Program-made: the position numbers and the translations under genes
Shown here: piece by piece, positions 39,606 through 47,866 of the stretch
How the letters are laid out: each line of letters starts with the position of its first letter
Numbering within the stretch: position 1 is the first letter of the stretch
The notes under the pieces: generated by a model
Seen by the model: the letters and a program-made list of their open reading frames with translations, nothing else
Databases searched by the model: none
Told to the model about the DNA's origin: nothing
Assembly (NCBI GenBank): GCA_020854105.1
Contig: JADZGB010000002.1
Location: forward strand, 65,695-129,694
Origin: Burkholderiales bacterium
GTDB taxonomy: Bacteria > Pseudomonadota > Gammaproteobacteria > Burkholderiales > SHXO01
DNA: 64,000 bases
Reading direction: 5' to 3'

Positions 39606-39878
39606 TCACGAGCGGCCGACGCGATTCACCAGATCGGCGTGCACGCCGCCCTTCGCGTTCTCGAGGATTTCCTTCTTCGCGTCCGCGGTCAATCCACCTT
39701 GGCGGCCGTGAGCCACGTCCGCGTGACGAGTGGTGGCATACGCGGGCGCGACGCTCTTGCCCTGTGCGGTGACGGTGTCGCGTCCGAAGTCCCGGGCTGC
39801 GCTGGTCTCGCTGGCAAATGCCACTGACGAGAGGGCCGCGAAGGTCAGGGCGGTAACGACAGTGCGGATGGCGTTCAT
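39606..39878 (-). CDS. small secreted protein (DUF4148-like)
   Basis: A 90-residue exported protein. The signal peptide RTVVTALTFAALSSVAFA ends near residue 21-23. The mature part has GRDTVTAQGKSVAPAYATT and a C-terminal ADAKKEILENAKGGVHADLVNRVGR. Small periplasmic proteins of this sort are common in betaproteobacteria and their role is unknown; assignment to DUF4148 is only a resemblance. AGGAG lies 7-8 bases upstream of the ATG at 39878. Confidence 0.7.
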   Translation of the reverse strand: MNAIRTVVTALTFAALSSVAFASETSAARDFGRDTVTAQGKSVAPAYATTRHADVAHGRQGGLTADAKKEILENAKGGVHADLVNRVGRS

Positions 39879-40063
39879 GCTTTTCTCCTGAATGAGTCGT
39901 TCAAATGGCTCGAAGCAGCTCGGTTCTCCCACTGGAATCGTCACTTGCGTTTCGATTCCTTCTTGTCGAACACGTCGCTTCTGCAGGAGTAGAGAAGACT
40001 GACCGTCGAATCCTTACAGACCGTTGCGTCGAGACCGGATTCGGATATCGTGACCCATTCGTA

Positions 40064-41044
40064 TCAGCCGCCACGCACCAGGTTCGCGATCTGCCTCGCG
40101 TCGAGCGTGGATGCCTTTTGCTGGATCTCTCCCGCATAGCGCTGATACATGCCCTGGCCTTGTCCCAGCATCGAATCGAACGCCTGCTTGAGGCGCGCCG
40201 CGTCGAGCGAACGTCCGCCCGAGTAGTATTGCCTGGCGACCTGCCCGAGTGCGTACGTCGTCGCGAACGACATGCCCACGCTGATGCCGGCCTTGCCGAC
40301 CGAGCCCAGCATCCCGCCGCCCGCCTTCTTCAGCAACCCGCCGAGCAGTTTGCGTCCGATCTGTTCGAGGTACTGGCCGGTGAGGCCGACGCCGAGAGTG
40401 GCCAGCAGATCCTTGATGTGCCCACGGTCGAGTTCGTATCCGTACTGTTTGCCCACCCGGTACACCATCTTCATCTGCAACGGAATGATCGCCATGGTTG
40501 CCACCGACTCGGGCAGCAGCTCCAGCGCGCCATTGAGGATCGCGTAGTTCAGAATCATCCTGTCCGTCGCCGGGTCGTCCACGAGTGAACCTCCGACGGG
40601 CTTCGCCGCACTCGCGGCCGCTGCGGCGGTGCCGGAGGCTGCAGCCGGGATGACTTCGGGTGCCACCGGCACGACGGCGACTTCCTCTGCACTGGACAGC
40701 GCGGCGGCGCTTTCCGCGCTCGACAATCCCAGCGCCGTGCCCAGACGCGCGAGAAACGCCTTCTCCTCGACCGATGCCGCGCCGTCGGCATCACAAGTGC
40801 ACACCGCCATTTCGTAGGCCAGTTGGCGCGCCGCGGGCGATTGCAGCTGCGCGGCGGCGTCCTCGAGCGAGCGGCGCTCTAGCAGCACGTCCTGATAGAG
40901 AGCGGACAGGTTCAGTCCGCCCTCCGGCGACAGGCTGTCGGCGATGCGCTTGATCTCTGCGCGCTCGCTGTCGTCCTTGCGGCCGTCGGCGAATGCAGCC
41001 ATGAGGCTGAGGGTCAGTACGGCTCTGGTTTCCTGTTCGGTCAT
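40064..41044 (-). CDS. TerB-like/DUF697 two-domain protein
   Basis: A 326-residue protein. The first 115 residues form a helical tellurite-resistance TerB-like domain (AVLTLSLMAAFADGRKDDSERAEI, MAVCTCDADGAASVEEKAFL), with acidic clusters typical of the fold. An Ala/Pro linker follows, and the second half (NYAILNGALELLPESVATMAIIPLQMKMVYRVGKQYGYEL) looks like DUF697, which occurs with GTPases. Two hydrophobic stretches (IGRKLLGGLLKKAGGG, ISVGMSFATTYALGQ) suggest membrane association. Function unknown. The start at 41044 has GGAGC 8 bases upstream. Confidence 0.75.
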   Translation of the reverse strand: MTEQETRAVLTLSLMAAFADGRKDDSERAEIKRIADSLSPEGGLNLSALYQDVLLERRSLEDAAAQLQSPAARQLAYEMAVCTCDADGAASVEEKAFLARLGTALGLSSAESAAALSSAEEVAVVPVAPEVIPAAASGTAAAAASAAKPVGGSLVDDPATDRMILNYAILNGALELLPESVATMAIIPLQMKMVYRVGKQYGYELDRGHIKDLLATLGVGLTGQYLEQIGRKLLGGLLKKAGGGMLGSVGKAGISVGMSFATTYALGQVARQYYSGGRSLDAARLKQAFDSMLGQGQGMYQRYAGEIQQKASTLDARQIANLVRGG

Positions 41045-41140
41045 CGGTTGCTCCATTTGCAGGCGGATTGGAGTGTCGGAGCGCGGAAAGAGTTCTCGCG
41101 CCGGAGCGACGATGCTTGCATCATCCTGGCGTGAGCCATC

Positions 41141-41180
41141 TCTTCCGTCATCCCGGCGCAAGCCGGGATCCAAGTCTTCG
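41141..41180. repeat. single palindrome half-unit
   Basis: GTCATCCCGGC-gcaa-GCCGGGATCCAAG with the end of its spacer lies in the gap between the divergent TerB-like and di-haem genes. An isolated copy like this one is uncommon. Confidence 0.6.
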
Positions 41181-41235
41181 CTGTAAGCCGGGGCGGGCTG
41201 CGACATAATGCGGCGTCCACGGCACCCGTCCGACA

Positions 41236-42678
41236 ATGTCCACCGCCAGCCTGCGATTGCTCGTCGCCATCCTCGCCCTGACTCCTGCCGCCGGGCGACC
41301 GGACACGGCGAGCGTATCGGCGCCCGAGGCGCTGTCGGGAGGAGCGCTCACCGTCAGCGACAGCGCGGACACTGCCTACACCCATCCGGCTGCGGGGCTG
41401 GATGCACGCCAGCTCGAGCTGTTCGTCCTCGGCCACAGGATGTTCAGCAACCGCTGGGCGTTCTTCTGGTTCGAGAATGCCGAGTTCGGGCGCGGTCCGA
41501 CCTCCAACGCACAGGCCTGTACGACCTGCCACACCAACAACGGCCGCGGACTGACCACCGGCACACCGGCGCTGCCTTCGGTGGGTGCGGCTGGAGAGAT
41601 CCGCGATCACCACATCACCGTGCCGTTCGAGCCGGCGCCCAACATCGTGGTGCGGGTGAGCCTCCCGGGCGAGGACGTGCACGGCGGGCCCAGGCTGCAT
41701 CCCCAGTATGGCGATCAGCTGCAGATCTTCGGCGTGCAGGGTGTGGTCGAGCCGGAAGCGGCCTTCGCCCTTGCCTGGAGCGAGCATGCCGTCACCCTGG
41801 CCGATGGCGAGCAGATCGTGTTGCGCAAGCCCGCGCTCGCCATATCCGAGCTGGGCTACGGACCGCTCGGAGACGACATTCGCGTCGGGATCCGCCTCGC
41901 ATCGGCGCTGGTTGGACTCGGCCTGCTCGAGGCCGTGCCGGAGGAGGCGATCCTCGCGCTTGCGGCGCGCGCGCCGGCCGATGGCATCGGCGGCAAGGCC
42001 AATCGGGTGTGGGACGAGAGCCAGCATCGGATGACGCTCGGCCGCTTCGGCCTGAAGGCGAATCACGGCAGCATCCGCGAACAGGTCGCCATCGCCTTCT
42101 TCAACGACATCGGTCTGAGCACCCCGGTGTATCCGGATCAGAACTGCCCGCCGATCAGCGAGACCTGCAGCGTGCAGATGGTCGCCGGCAAACCCGAGAT
42201 CACGCCCCTGCGGCTGGACGCGACCGAGCCGTACATCCGCGCGCTGTCGGTGCCGGCCAGGCGCAACGTGGATCATCCGCAGGTCAGACGCGGAGAAGCG
42301 TTGTTCGGGCAGGCGCGCTGCGCCGTGTGCCACGTGCCGGAGCTGAAGACCGGGCCGTTCCCGGCGCTGCCTGCGCTCGCGCACCAGACCATCCGCCCCT
42401 ATACCGATCTGCTACTGCACGACACGGGAGAGGTACTATCGGACGGACGTCCGGACTTCCTGGCGGGCGGCAGCGAGTGGCGCACGCCGCCGTTGTGGGG
42501 AATCGGCCTGGCGCACGCGGTCAACGGAGCGGACGGATTTCTGCACGACGGGCGCGCGCGCAACTTCGTCGAAGCCATCCTGTGGCACGGTGGCGAGGCG
42601 CAGATGTCGCGCGATGCGTTCGCGCGGATGAGCCGGGCAGACCGCGACGCCCTGGTGGCGTTTCTGCAGTCGCTGTGA
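41236..42678 (+). CDS. DUF1111 di-haem (thiol) oxidoreductase-like protein
   Basis: A 480-residue periplasmic protein with a signal peptide (LLVAILALTPAAG) and two c-type haem sites: CTTCH (about residue 97) and CAVCH (about residue 360). It matches the DUF1111 family of di-haem proteins, which resemble but are not MauG-type peroxidases. The motifs GHRMFSNRWAFFWFENAEFGRGP, ALPALAHQTIRPYTDLLLHDTG and FLAGGSEWRTPPLWGIGLAHAV are typical. It probably accepts or transfers electrons in the periplasm; partner unknown. It precedes an SDR gene by 50 bases and may be cotranscribed. Confidence 0.9.
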   Translation: MSTASLRLLVAILALTPAAGRPDTASVSAPEALSGGALTVSDSADTAYTHPAAGLDARQLELFVLGHRMFSNRWAFFWFENAEFGRGPTSNAQACTTCHTNNGRGLTTGTPALPSVGAAGEIRDHHITVPFEPAPNIVVRVSLPGEDVHGGPRLHPQYGDQLQIFGVQGVVEPEAAFALAWSEHAVTLADGEQIVLRKPALAISELGYGPLGDDIRVGIRLASALVGLGLLEAVPEEAILALAARAPADGIGGKANRVWDESQHRMTLGRFGLKANHGSIREQVAIAFFNDIGLSTPVYPDQNCPPISETCSVQMVAGKPEITPLRLDATEPYIRALSVPARRNVDHPQVRRGEALFGQARCAVCHVPELKTGPFPALPALAHQTIRPYTDLLLHDTGEVLSDGRPDFLAGGSEWRTPPLWGIGLAHAVNGADGFLHDGRARNFVEAILWHGGEAQMSRDAFARMSRADRDALVAFLQSL

Positions 42679-42728
42679 GAGGAAGCAATCGGGCCGTTTC
42701 GATGCGGCCGGGATACGGGAGAGGACAA

Positions 42729-43565
42729 ATGAAGGGAAAGGTCGCGATCGTCACGGGGGCCGCTGGCGGATTCGGCCGTGTACTGGTGCGTGCGCTGCTC
42801 GAACGCGGGGCCAGCGTGGCTGCCCTGGATGTCACCGACAGTGGTCTCGCGTCCTTGAGGGAGGCGCTGCGAGACCATGACGACCGGCTCTCGTGCACGC
42901 TCACCGACATCGCCGACTACGATGCGTGCGCGCGCAGCACCGAGGCGGCCGCGCAGCGCTTCGGCGGCGTGCACGTGCTCATCAACAACGCCGCCATGGG
43001 GATGAACGCGATCCGCGAGGATTCGATGGAGAACCTGGTGGGCATTCGCGAGCTGACACCGCAGACGTGGAATCGCTTCATCGCGGTCAACCTGACTGGC
43101 GCCTGGAACATGACCCGCGTGTGCATCGAGCCGATGCTCGAACAGCGCTGGGGTCGCGTCATCGACGTCACGACCAGCTTCTTCACCATGCTTCGGGGAA
43201 GCTTCCAGCCCTACGGTCCGTCCAAGGCGGGGATGGAGGCGATGGCGGCGGCGCACGCGAAGGAGTTCGACGGCACTGGCGTGACGGTGAATGTGGTGGT
43301 GCCGGGCGGCCCGGCGGATACGCCGATGATCTCCGCCAGTTCTCCGCTGAAGAATCAGAAGCTGATTCCGCCCAGTGCCATGGTGGCGCCGATTGTCTGG
43401 TTGTGTTCGGACGAAGCAGGCGGGATCACGGGCAATCGCTACGTCGCCGCCGAATGGGATCCTGGCGCGGCGCAGGCGGACGAGGAGCGACGCCTTCGCG
43501 CGCCGATCGCGTGGCCGCAGCTGGCGCAGTCGCCGGTATGGCCGGGCGGCAAGCCGGCCGAGTAG
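42729..43565 (+). CDS. short-chain dehydrogenase/reductase (SDR)
   Basis: A 278-residue NAD(P)-dependent classical SDR: TGAAGGFGRVL nucleotide loop, INNAAMG, catalytic region TTSFFTMLRGSFQPYGPSK (Tyr-x-x-x-Lys present; Ser upstream), PGGPADTPM after the active site. Substrate is unknown. The ATG at 42729 is preceded by GAGGACAA. It is in the same direction as the di-haem gene (gap 50 bases) and the ABM gene (gap 95), suggesting a loose operon. Confidence 0.9.
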   Translation: MKGKVAIVTGAAGGFGRVLVRALLERGASVAALDVTDSGLASLREALRDHDDRLSCTLTDIADYDACARSTEAAAQRFGGVHVLINNAAMGMNAIREDSMENLVGIRELTPQTWNRFIAVNLTGAWNMTRVCIEPMLEQRWGRVIDVTTSFFTMLRGSFQPYGPSKAGMEAMAAAHAKEFDGTGVTVNVVVPGGPADTPMISASSPLKNQKLIPPSAMVAPIVWLCSDEAGGITGNRYVAAEWDPGAAQADEERRLRAPIAWPQLAQSPVWPGGKPAE

Positions 43566-43660
43566 ACGTCTCCTTCCCGTGCGGGGGAGCAGGAACGGAT
43601 GCGCCGCGGCCCGTTCCTTTCAGCACATCGCAGGCATACCACCAATCAGGGAGTCGTCAC

Positions 43661-43972
43661 ATGGTTCATGTCATCGCCATCATCACTGCCAAACCCGGCA
43701 AGCGCGCCGCCATCCTGGAGGCGATCCGGGCCAACCTGCCCGCCGTGCGGGCCGAGCAGGGCTGCGTCGAGTACGGCCCTGCCATCGATCTGCCGGACGC
43801 CGGTCCGATCCAGACCAGGGCCGGGGAGGACGTCGTATTCGTCATCGAGAAATGGGCAAGCATGGACGCGCTGCGCGCGCACGCAGCCGCGCCGCACATG
43901 GCGGCATACGCGGCCAAGGTGAAGGACTTCGTGGCCAGCCGCGTGATCCACGTGCTGCAGCCCGGCGAGTAG
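43661..43972 (+). CDS. antibiotic biosynthesis monooxygenase (ABM/YgiN-like)
   Basis: A 103-residue ferredoxin-like dimeric protein. Pattern: VHVIAIITAKPGKRAAILEAI, GCVEYGP, EKWASMDALRAHAAAPHMAAY. The family includes quinol monooxygenases and other small cofactor-free oxygenases. GGGAG precedes the ATG. It follows the SDR gene on the same strand. Together the two may act on a common aromatic or quinone substrate, but this is inference. Confidence 0.9.
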   Translation: MVHVIAIITAKPGKRAAILEAIRANLPAVRAEQGCVEYGPAIDLPDAGPIQTRAGEDVVFVIEKWASMDALRAHAAAPHMAAYAAKVKDFVASRVIHVLQPGE

Positions 43973-44007
43973 TGATGTGCGCGCGATCCCGGCATCCCCT
44001 ATCCGGT

Positions 44008-44131
44008 CATCCCCGATCCCGTCATCCCGGCGCAAGCCGGTCCAGGGAAGTAGCGAAGAGCCGATCTGTTCGCGCTGGGCCCCGGCCCCCGGATTAAGGC
44101 ATTCCGGGGCAGGGTCCGCCGGGGCGACGAT
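44008..44131. repeat. paired palindrome, long-loop copy
   Basis: GTCATCCCGGC-gcaa-GCCGGTCCAG, the spacer GAAGTAGCGAAGAGCC, GGGCCCCGGCCCCCGGATTAAGGC and GCAGGGTCCGCCGGGGCGACG lie between the convergent ends of the ABM and PEP-mutase-family genes. Confidence 0.7.
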
Positions 44132-44162
44132 GTGGGTGTTATTCCCGCCATCCCCAATCCCG

Positions 44163-45023
44163 TTAGAGCAGCTCGCGCACCAACGCGCCGTAGTCATCCA
44201 CGCGCATGAGCTTCTTCATCAGCGCATCCGGAGCCACGCCCTCCAGCTTTGCCGGCGGCGTGCCGGCTCGCAGCGCCTGGAGCGTGCTGTAGACCGCCTG
44301 CACCGCTGCGGCGAACGGCTGATGGCCCTGCAGGCATACGCGCACGCCCCGTGAGGTCAGGTACTCCGGATCCATCAGCTCGGCTCCGGCGCCGCCAAGG
44401 ATCATCGGCAGCCTGATGTCGGCCGCGACGGCGTCGAGCTCTGCGCGGGTCCTGACGCCGACCAGGAAGATGGCGTCCACACCGGTCGCCTGATACGCCG
44501 TCGCGCGCCGGATCGCGTCGTCTATGCCGGTGATCGACGGCGCGCTGGTTCGTCCCGCGATGACCAGATCGCGGTCCACGCGTGCGCGAAGCGCCGCCTT
44601 CATCTTGCCCACTCCCTCCTCGACGGAGGTCAACATCGCCTTGCCGCCGGCACCATGCGCCTGTGGCAGCACCGTGTCCTCGATGGAGAAACCGGCTACC
44701 CCCGCGACCTCCAGCTCCTCGGTGGTGCGCATCACGTTGAGCGCATTGCCGTAGCCGTGGTCGGCGTCGCACAGCAGAGGCAGATTCGCGGCACGGCCGA
44801 TCCGGCGCGCCTGCTCGGCGAACTCGGACAGCGTGAGCAGGATGATGTCCGGTGCGCCCAGGACAGCCAGCGATGCAACGGATCCAGCCAGCATGCCGAG
44901 TTCGAAGCCGAGATCGGCGGCAATGCGCGCAGCCATCGGATCGTGCACGGACGCAGGATGAATGCAGCGGTTGCCGGCAAGCAGCTCGCGCAAGCGTTGA
45001 CGGCGCGTGGTGAAGGTCGACAT
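44163..45023 (-). CDS. isocitrate lyase/PEP mutase family enzyme
   Basis: A 286-residue TIM-barrel protein of the isocitrate lyase/phosphoenolpyruvate mutase superfamily. Conserved acidic metal-binding segment CDADHGYGNALNV, GFSIEDTVLPQ, AGRTSAPS and DAIFLVGVRTRAELD. The lack of the KKCGH motif excludes isocitrate lyase, and the pattern resembles oxaloacetate decarboxylase-type members (PA4872-like), which act on 2-oxo/2-hydroxy acids. Start at 45023 gives the domain N-terminus MSTFTTRRQRLRELL; the upstream frame is repeat-derived. Confidence 0.85.
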   Translation of the reverse strand: MSTFTTRRQRLRELLAGNRCIHPASVHDPMAARIAADLGFELGMLAGSVASLAVLGAPDIILLTLSEFAEQARRIGRAANLPLLCDADHGYGNALNVMRTTEELEVAGVAGFSIEDTVLPQAHGAGGKAMLTSVEEGVGKMKAALRARVDRDLVIAGRTSAPSITGIDDAIRRATAYQATGVDAIFLVGVRTRAELDAVAADIRLPMILGGAGAELMDPEYLTSRGVRVCLQGHQPFAAAVQAVYSTLQALRAGTPPAKLEGVAPDALMKKLMRVDDYGALVRELL

Positions 45024-45096
45024 CGGCAGACGATTGGAATCGAAGGAAGGCTCGCAGTCTACTCGCTCTGGTCGGGATCCTGCATGATCGACCCCG

Positions 45097-45246
45097 TCGT
45101 CCCGGCGGATGAAAGCCTGCCCCGGAGTGCTTCTTGGACCGGGGCCCAGCGCAGACAGCCAATGCCTTTCTCTGTTTCCGCTGGATCCCGGCTTGCGCCG
45201 GGATGACGGGATCCGGATGATAGATGGGCGGCTTGCCGGGATGACG
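45097..45246. repeat. cluster of palindromes
   Basis: GTCGTCCCGGCGG, a long-loop copy (TGCCCCGGAGTGCTTCTTGGACCGGGGCCCAGC), the spacer GCAGACAGCCAATGCCTTTC, then GGATCCCGGC-ttgc-GCCGGGATGACGG and CTTGCCGGGATGACG occupy the gap upstream of the PEP-mutase-family gene. Confidence 0.65.
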
Positions 45247-45316
45247 ACACGCATCCGTACATCATCGGTAAGCAGCGTGCCCGTATAGTGGACTGCCCAA
45301 TTGCCGGGAGGCCACC

Positions 45317-45823
45317 ATGCTCGAGACCATCAAACGCAGTACGGCGACACGCGCGGTGCTCCTCGCCGCGTTCGCGTTCACGCTGTGCACCGGTTCGGCC
45401 TTCGCCGGAGAGAAGAAGCCGCTGGTCTACACCAGCCGGATCGGTCCGGTCGTCTCGCGCACCGTCGCGCCCACCGGCGTGCCCGGCCACGAACTGGTGC
45501 AGACGGTGCGCCAGGACATGACCTACAGCCCCGATCCGGACTGGAACGACGTAACGGTGATGAACTATGGGCAGAGCGACATGAGATCCGGAACGGGTAC
45601 GGTGACCGGGCACGCGGTGCGCACGCATCGCAATGGCGACAAGAGCGTCGTCTCCTACCGTGGCAATCTGCGCACGGTGGAAGAAGGTGGCAGGAAGGAC
45701 ATCGTCGGCGAGGGAACGCTGGAGCTGACGGGGGGAACCGGCAAGTTCGCCAATGCGCGCGGGAAAGGAACGTGGCGGGCGGCCCGGGGTGAGTCGGCGG
45801 TCGAGATGGAGGTCGAATACTGA
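45317..45823 (+). CDS. secreted beta-barrel-like hypothetical protein
   Basis: A 168-residue exported protein with a signal peptide (LLAAFAFTLCTGSAFA, cleaved near residue 31). The mature part is rich in alternating hydrophobic/polar strands (VTVMNYGQSDMRSGTGTVTGHA, TLELTGGTGKFANARGKGTW) and resembles the dirigent/allene-oxide-cyclase-like or DUF3224-type barrel, a weak match. Function unknown. It is followed on the same strand by another secreted protein gene. Confidence 0.65.
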   Translation: MLETIKRSTATRAVLLAAFAFTLCTGSAFAGEKKPLVYTSRIGPVVSRTVAPTGVPGHELVQTVRQDMTYSPDPDWNDVTVMNYGQSDMRSGTGTVTGHAVRTHRNGDKSVVSYRGNLRTVEEGGRKDIVGEGTLELTGGTGKFANARGKGTWRAARGESAVEMEVEY

Positions 45824-45942
45824 TCCCGTCCTGCGTCCGCGGCCGGACCGGCGCGGGCGCGCTGCAGGTATTGACGAGCATCAATGTCCGCTCCCGAGGA
45901 TGGCGTTGTAATGAAGCGATCCCTTCCAACGAGGAGCGTGTC

Positions 45943-47058
45943 ATGCATCTTCTGCAACGTCTGAGCGTGGGCCTGCTTGCGGCGGGCTGGGTCGCGGCAT
46001 CGATGGCAGCCGAGCACGTGGTTCTTCACACCCATGTCGTCATGGACACGCAGGGATTCCAGGAGGAGGCGTTCCGTCTGCTCGTGCCCGAGGGGTGGCG
46101 CTTCGACGGGGGAATGGAATGGGACATGAACCGCTTCCCTGCCGAAGCGTTCACCCACTACACCGTAACCAGTCCAGACGGCGCTACCGCATTCGAGCAG
46201 TTCCCGCACACCAGCCTGTTCTGGGCACAGGATCACATGCTTCAGCAATCCTACGCACAGAGCGGCTTCCTGATTGCGCCGCCGGTGGGAGCGGAGGAGG
46301 CCTTGCGCACGCTGTACCTGCCCAACTACCGGCCGCAGGCGCAGAGCGCGGAATTGCTCGAAGTCCAGTCATTGCCCGAATTGGCGCAGCAGGTGGTGCA
46401 ATGGCAGTACGCGCTCATGAACGTCTTTACACGCATCTCGCCTCCCGCGTTCCACTACGAGATTCGCGTGGACGCGGCACGGGCCCGGTACCGCTACCTG
46501 GTCGGAGAGCGGCAGACGATGGAAGAGGTCACCGTGATCATTGTCTACTTCATCGCGCAGATGCCGACCATGTATGGCACGATGCCGGCGATCACCTGGT
46601 CGGTCGCACCGAGGAGCTTCCGCGCCCCGGCGCAGGACATGGACAGGAGGCTGGAGACGTTTCGCATCATCGCGGCGTCAGTCCAGGACAATCCGGCCTG
46701 GCACGAGCACAACATGACACTCGCCGCGGTCATCACGCGCGAGCAGCTGCGCCAACAGCAGGCCATCTTCAAGCGCCTGGACGACATACGGCGGTCCCAG
46801 ACGGAAATGAGCGATCGGCTGTTCGACTCGTGGCAGCGCCGCAGTGAGGCTCAGGATCGCGTGTTCGAGCGATACAGCCAGTCCATCCGCGGTGTGCAGT
46901 CCTACGAGGATCCGGTGTCCTCACGCCAAGTGGAGTTGCCCCATGGATACGGTCACGCGTGGAGCAACGGCAGCGACTACGTGCTCAGCGACGATGGCGG
47001 GTTCAACCCCAACACTGTCGGGGGCGGCACGTGGACCGAGATCCATCCCGCGCGCTGA
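45943..47058 (+). CDS. secreted hypothetical protein
   Basis: A 371-residue exported protein with a signal peptide (LSVGLLAAGWVAASMAA). The mature part has an N-terminal domain with GFQEEAFRLLVPEGWRFDG, which resembles surface or lipid-binding modules, a central region with a hydrophobic helix, an Arg/Gln-rich coiled-coil-like helix (REQLRQQQAIFKRLDDIRRSQTEMSDRL) at about 266-300, and a C-terminal Gly/Asn/Asp-rich segment. No family was recognised. GAGGAG precedes the ATG at 45943. Likely periplasmic. Confidence 0.65.
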   Translation: MHLLQRLSVGLLAAGWVAASMAAEHVVLHTHVVMDTQGFQEEAFRLLVPEGWRFDGGMEWDMNRFPAEAFTHYTVTSPDGATAFEQFPHTSLFWAQDHMLQQSYAQSGFLIAPPVGAEEALRTLYLPNYRPQAQSAELLEVQSLPELAQQVVQWQYALMNVFTRISPPAFHYEIRVDAARARYRYLVGERQTMEEVTVIIVYFIAQMPTMYGTMPAITWSVAPRSFRAPAQDMDRRLETFRIIAASVQDNPAWHEHNMTLAAVITREQLRQQQAIFKRLDDIRRSQTEMSDRLFDSWQRRSEAQDRVFERYSQSIRGVQSYEDPVSSRQVELPHGYGHAWSNGSDYVLSDDGGFNPNTVGGGTWTEIHPAR

Positions 47059-47208
47059 CTGCTCACGGGCGCAGACGCGCCGGATGCGGCACACTGGCGA
47101 TCATCTTCCGTCGATTTGTCCTTCGGACATGAAGCAAGTCATCGTGCACGCGCCGATCGATGCCCTGCCGGGGGCGTCAAGATCCGCTGCGGCGATCGAG
47201 GTACGGCG

Positions 47209-47811
47209 ATGACGGGGCAGGGGGGACGTGCTGCCGCACGCGTTGCCGCGATCGCCGAGGTCGTCGGGCGCGTGCGCGCCATCGAGGGCAGGCAGGGCGT
47301 GAGCCGGGAATCGCTCGAGGCGATCCGCGCGGTGCTTCTCGAACTCGCCGCGCGCCACGACTTGTTCCAGCCGGAGTACTTCCCGCCGCCCACACCCGGC
47401 GGTCCGCGCCAGTCGTGCCTGTATCGCCTGTCCGAGGATGACGATCATCGCTTCGCACTGTATGCCAACGCGGCGCTCGGGCGCCATGCGAATGCCGCGC
47501 ACGACCATGCCACCTGGGCAGTGATCGTGGGCGTGTACGGCGAGGAGCTGAACCGTCTGTACCGGCGCACCGACGATGGCGGCATCGAGGAGACCGGCAC
47601 CGCGATCGTGGGCCCGGGCACGGGTCTGACATTCCTGCCCGACGAACTGCACTCGCTCGACATCGACGCGCGCACGCCGATGCTCAACTTCCACATGTAC
47701 GGCCTCGCTCTCGAGCAGCTGAGCGCACGCCGCTACTATTCAGCCGGCGAGCGCACCTGGCGTCACTTCCCCGCCCGCACCGACATTCGCGAGGCGCGAT
47801 TGCGCGCATGA
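47209..47811 (+). CDS. cupin-fold protein, cysteine dioxygenase-like
   Basis: A 200-residue protein with an N-terminal helical region and a cupin core: YFPPPTPGGPRQSCLYRL, AHDHATWAVIVGVYGEELNRLYRR with the metal-ligand pattern HxH...E, and LPDELHSLDIDARTPMLNFHMYG with a third histidine. It resembles the cysteine dioxygenase/3-mercaptopropionate dioxygenase-like family, but substrate residues were not examined. Its stop overlaps the ATG of a 13-codon leader ORF (ATGA), leading into the rhodanese gene. The ATG at 47209 is used; a TTG at 47116 would add 31 residues. Confidence 0.8.
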   Translation: MTGQGGRAAARVAAIAEVVGRVRAIEGRQGVSRESLEAIRAVLLELAARHDLFQPEYFPPPTPGGPRQSCLYRLSEDDDHRFALYANAALGRHANAAHDHATWAVIVGVYGEELNRLYRRTDDGGIEETGTAIVGPGTGLTFLPDELHSLDIDARTPMLNFHMYGLALEQLSARRYYSAGERTWRHFPARTDIREARLRA

Positions 47812-47866
47812 ACCCGGTGCGCAGCATCGAGGCGCGATTGCACGCATGAACCCGGTGAACACCATC
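47791..47866. repeat. 38-bp tandem duplication at the cupin-rhodanese junction
   Basis: Two copies of a 38-base unit (47791-47828 and 47829-47866), both containing GAGGCGCGATTGC(G/A)CGCATGAACCCGGTG, are followed by a partial third copy (GAGGCGCG). The unit carries the end of the cupin gene and its ATGA junction, so the translation start is duplicated. Confidence 0.85.
47808..47849 (+). CDS. 13-codon leader ORF between cupin and rhodanese genes
   Basis: ATG 47808 overlaps the cupin stop (ATGA) and reads MNPVRSIEARLHA to TGA 47847-47849. That stop overlaps the rhodanese ATG at 47846, again as ATGA. Because the duplicated unit is 38 bases (not a multiple of three), the second copy puts the start out of frame and creates this short ORF. 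It could act as a translational coupler rather than a functional peptide. Confidence 0.4.
   Translation: MNPVRSIEARLHA

Noticed and set aside
44163-45023. Isocitrate lyase
   Set aside because: The KKCGH catalytic motif is absent and the protein is too short (286 residues).
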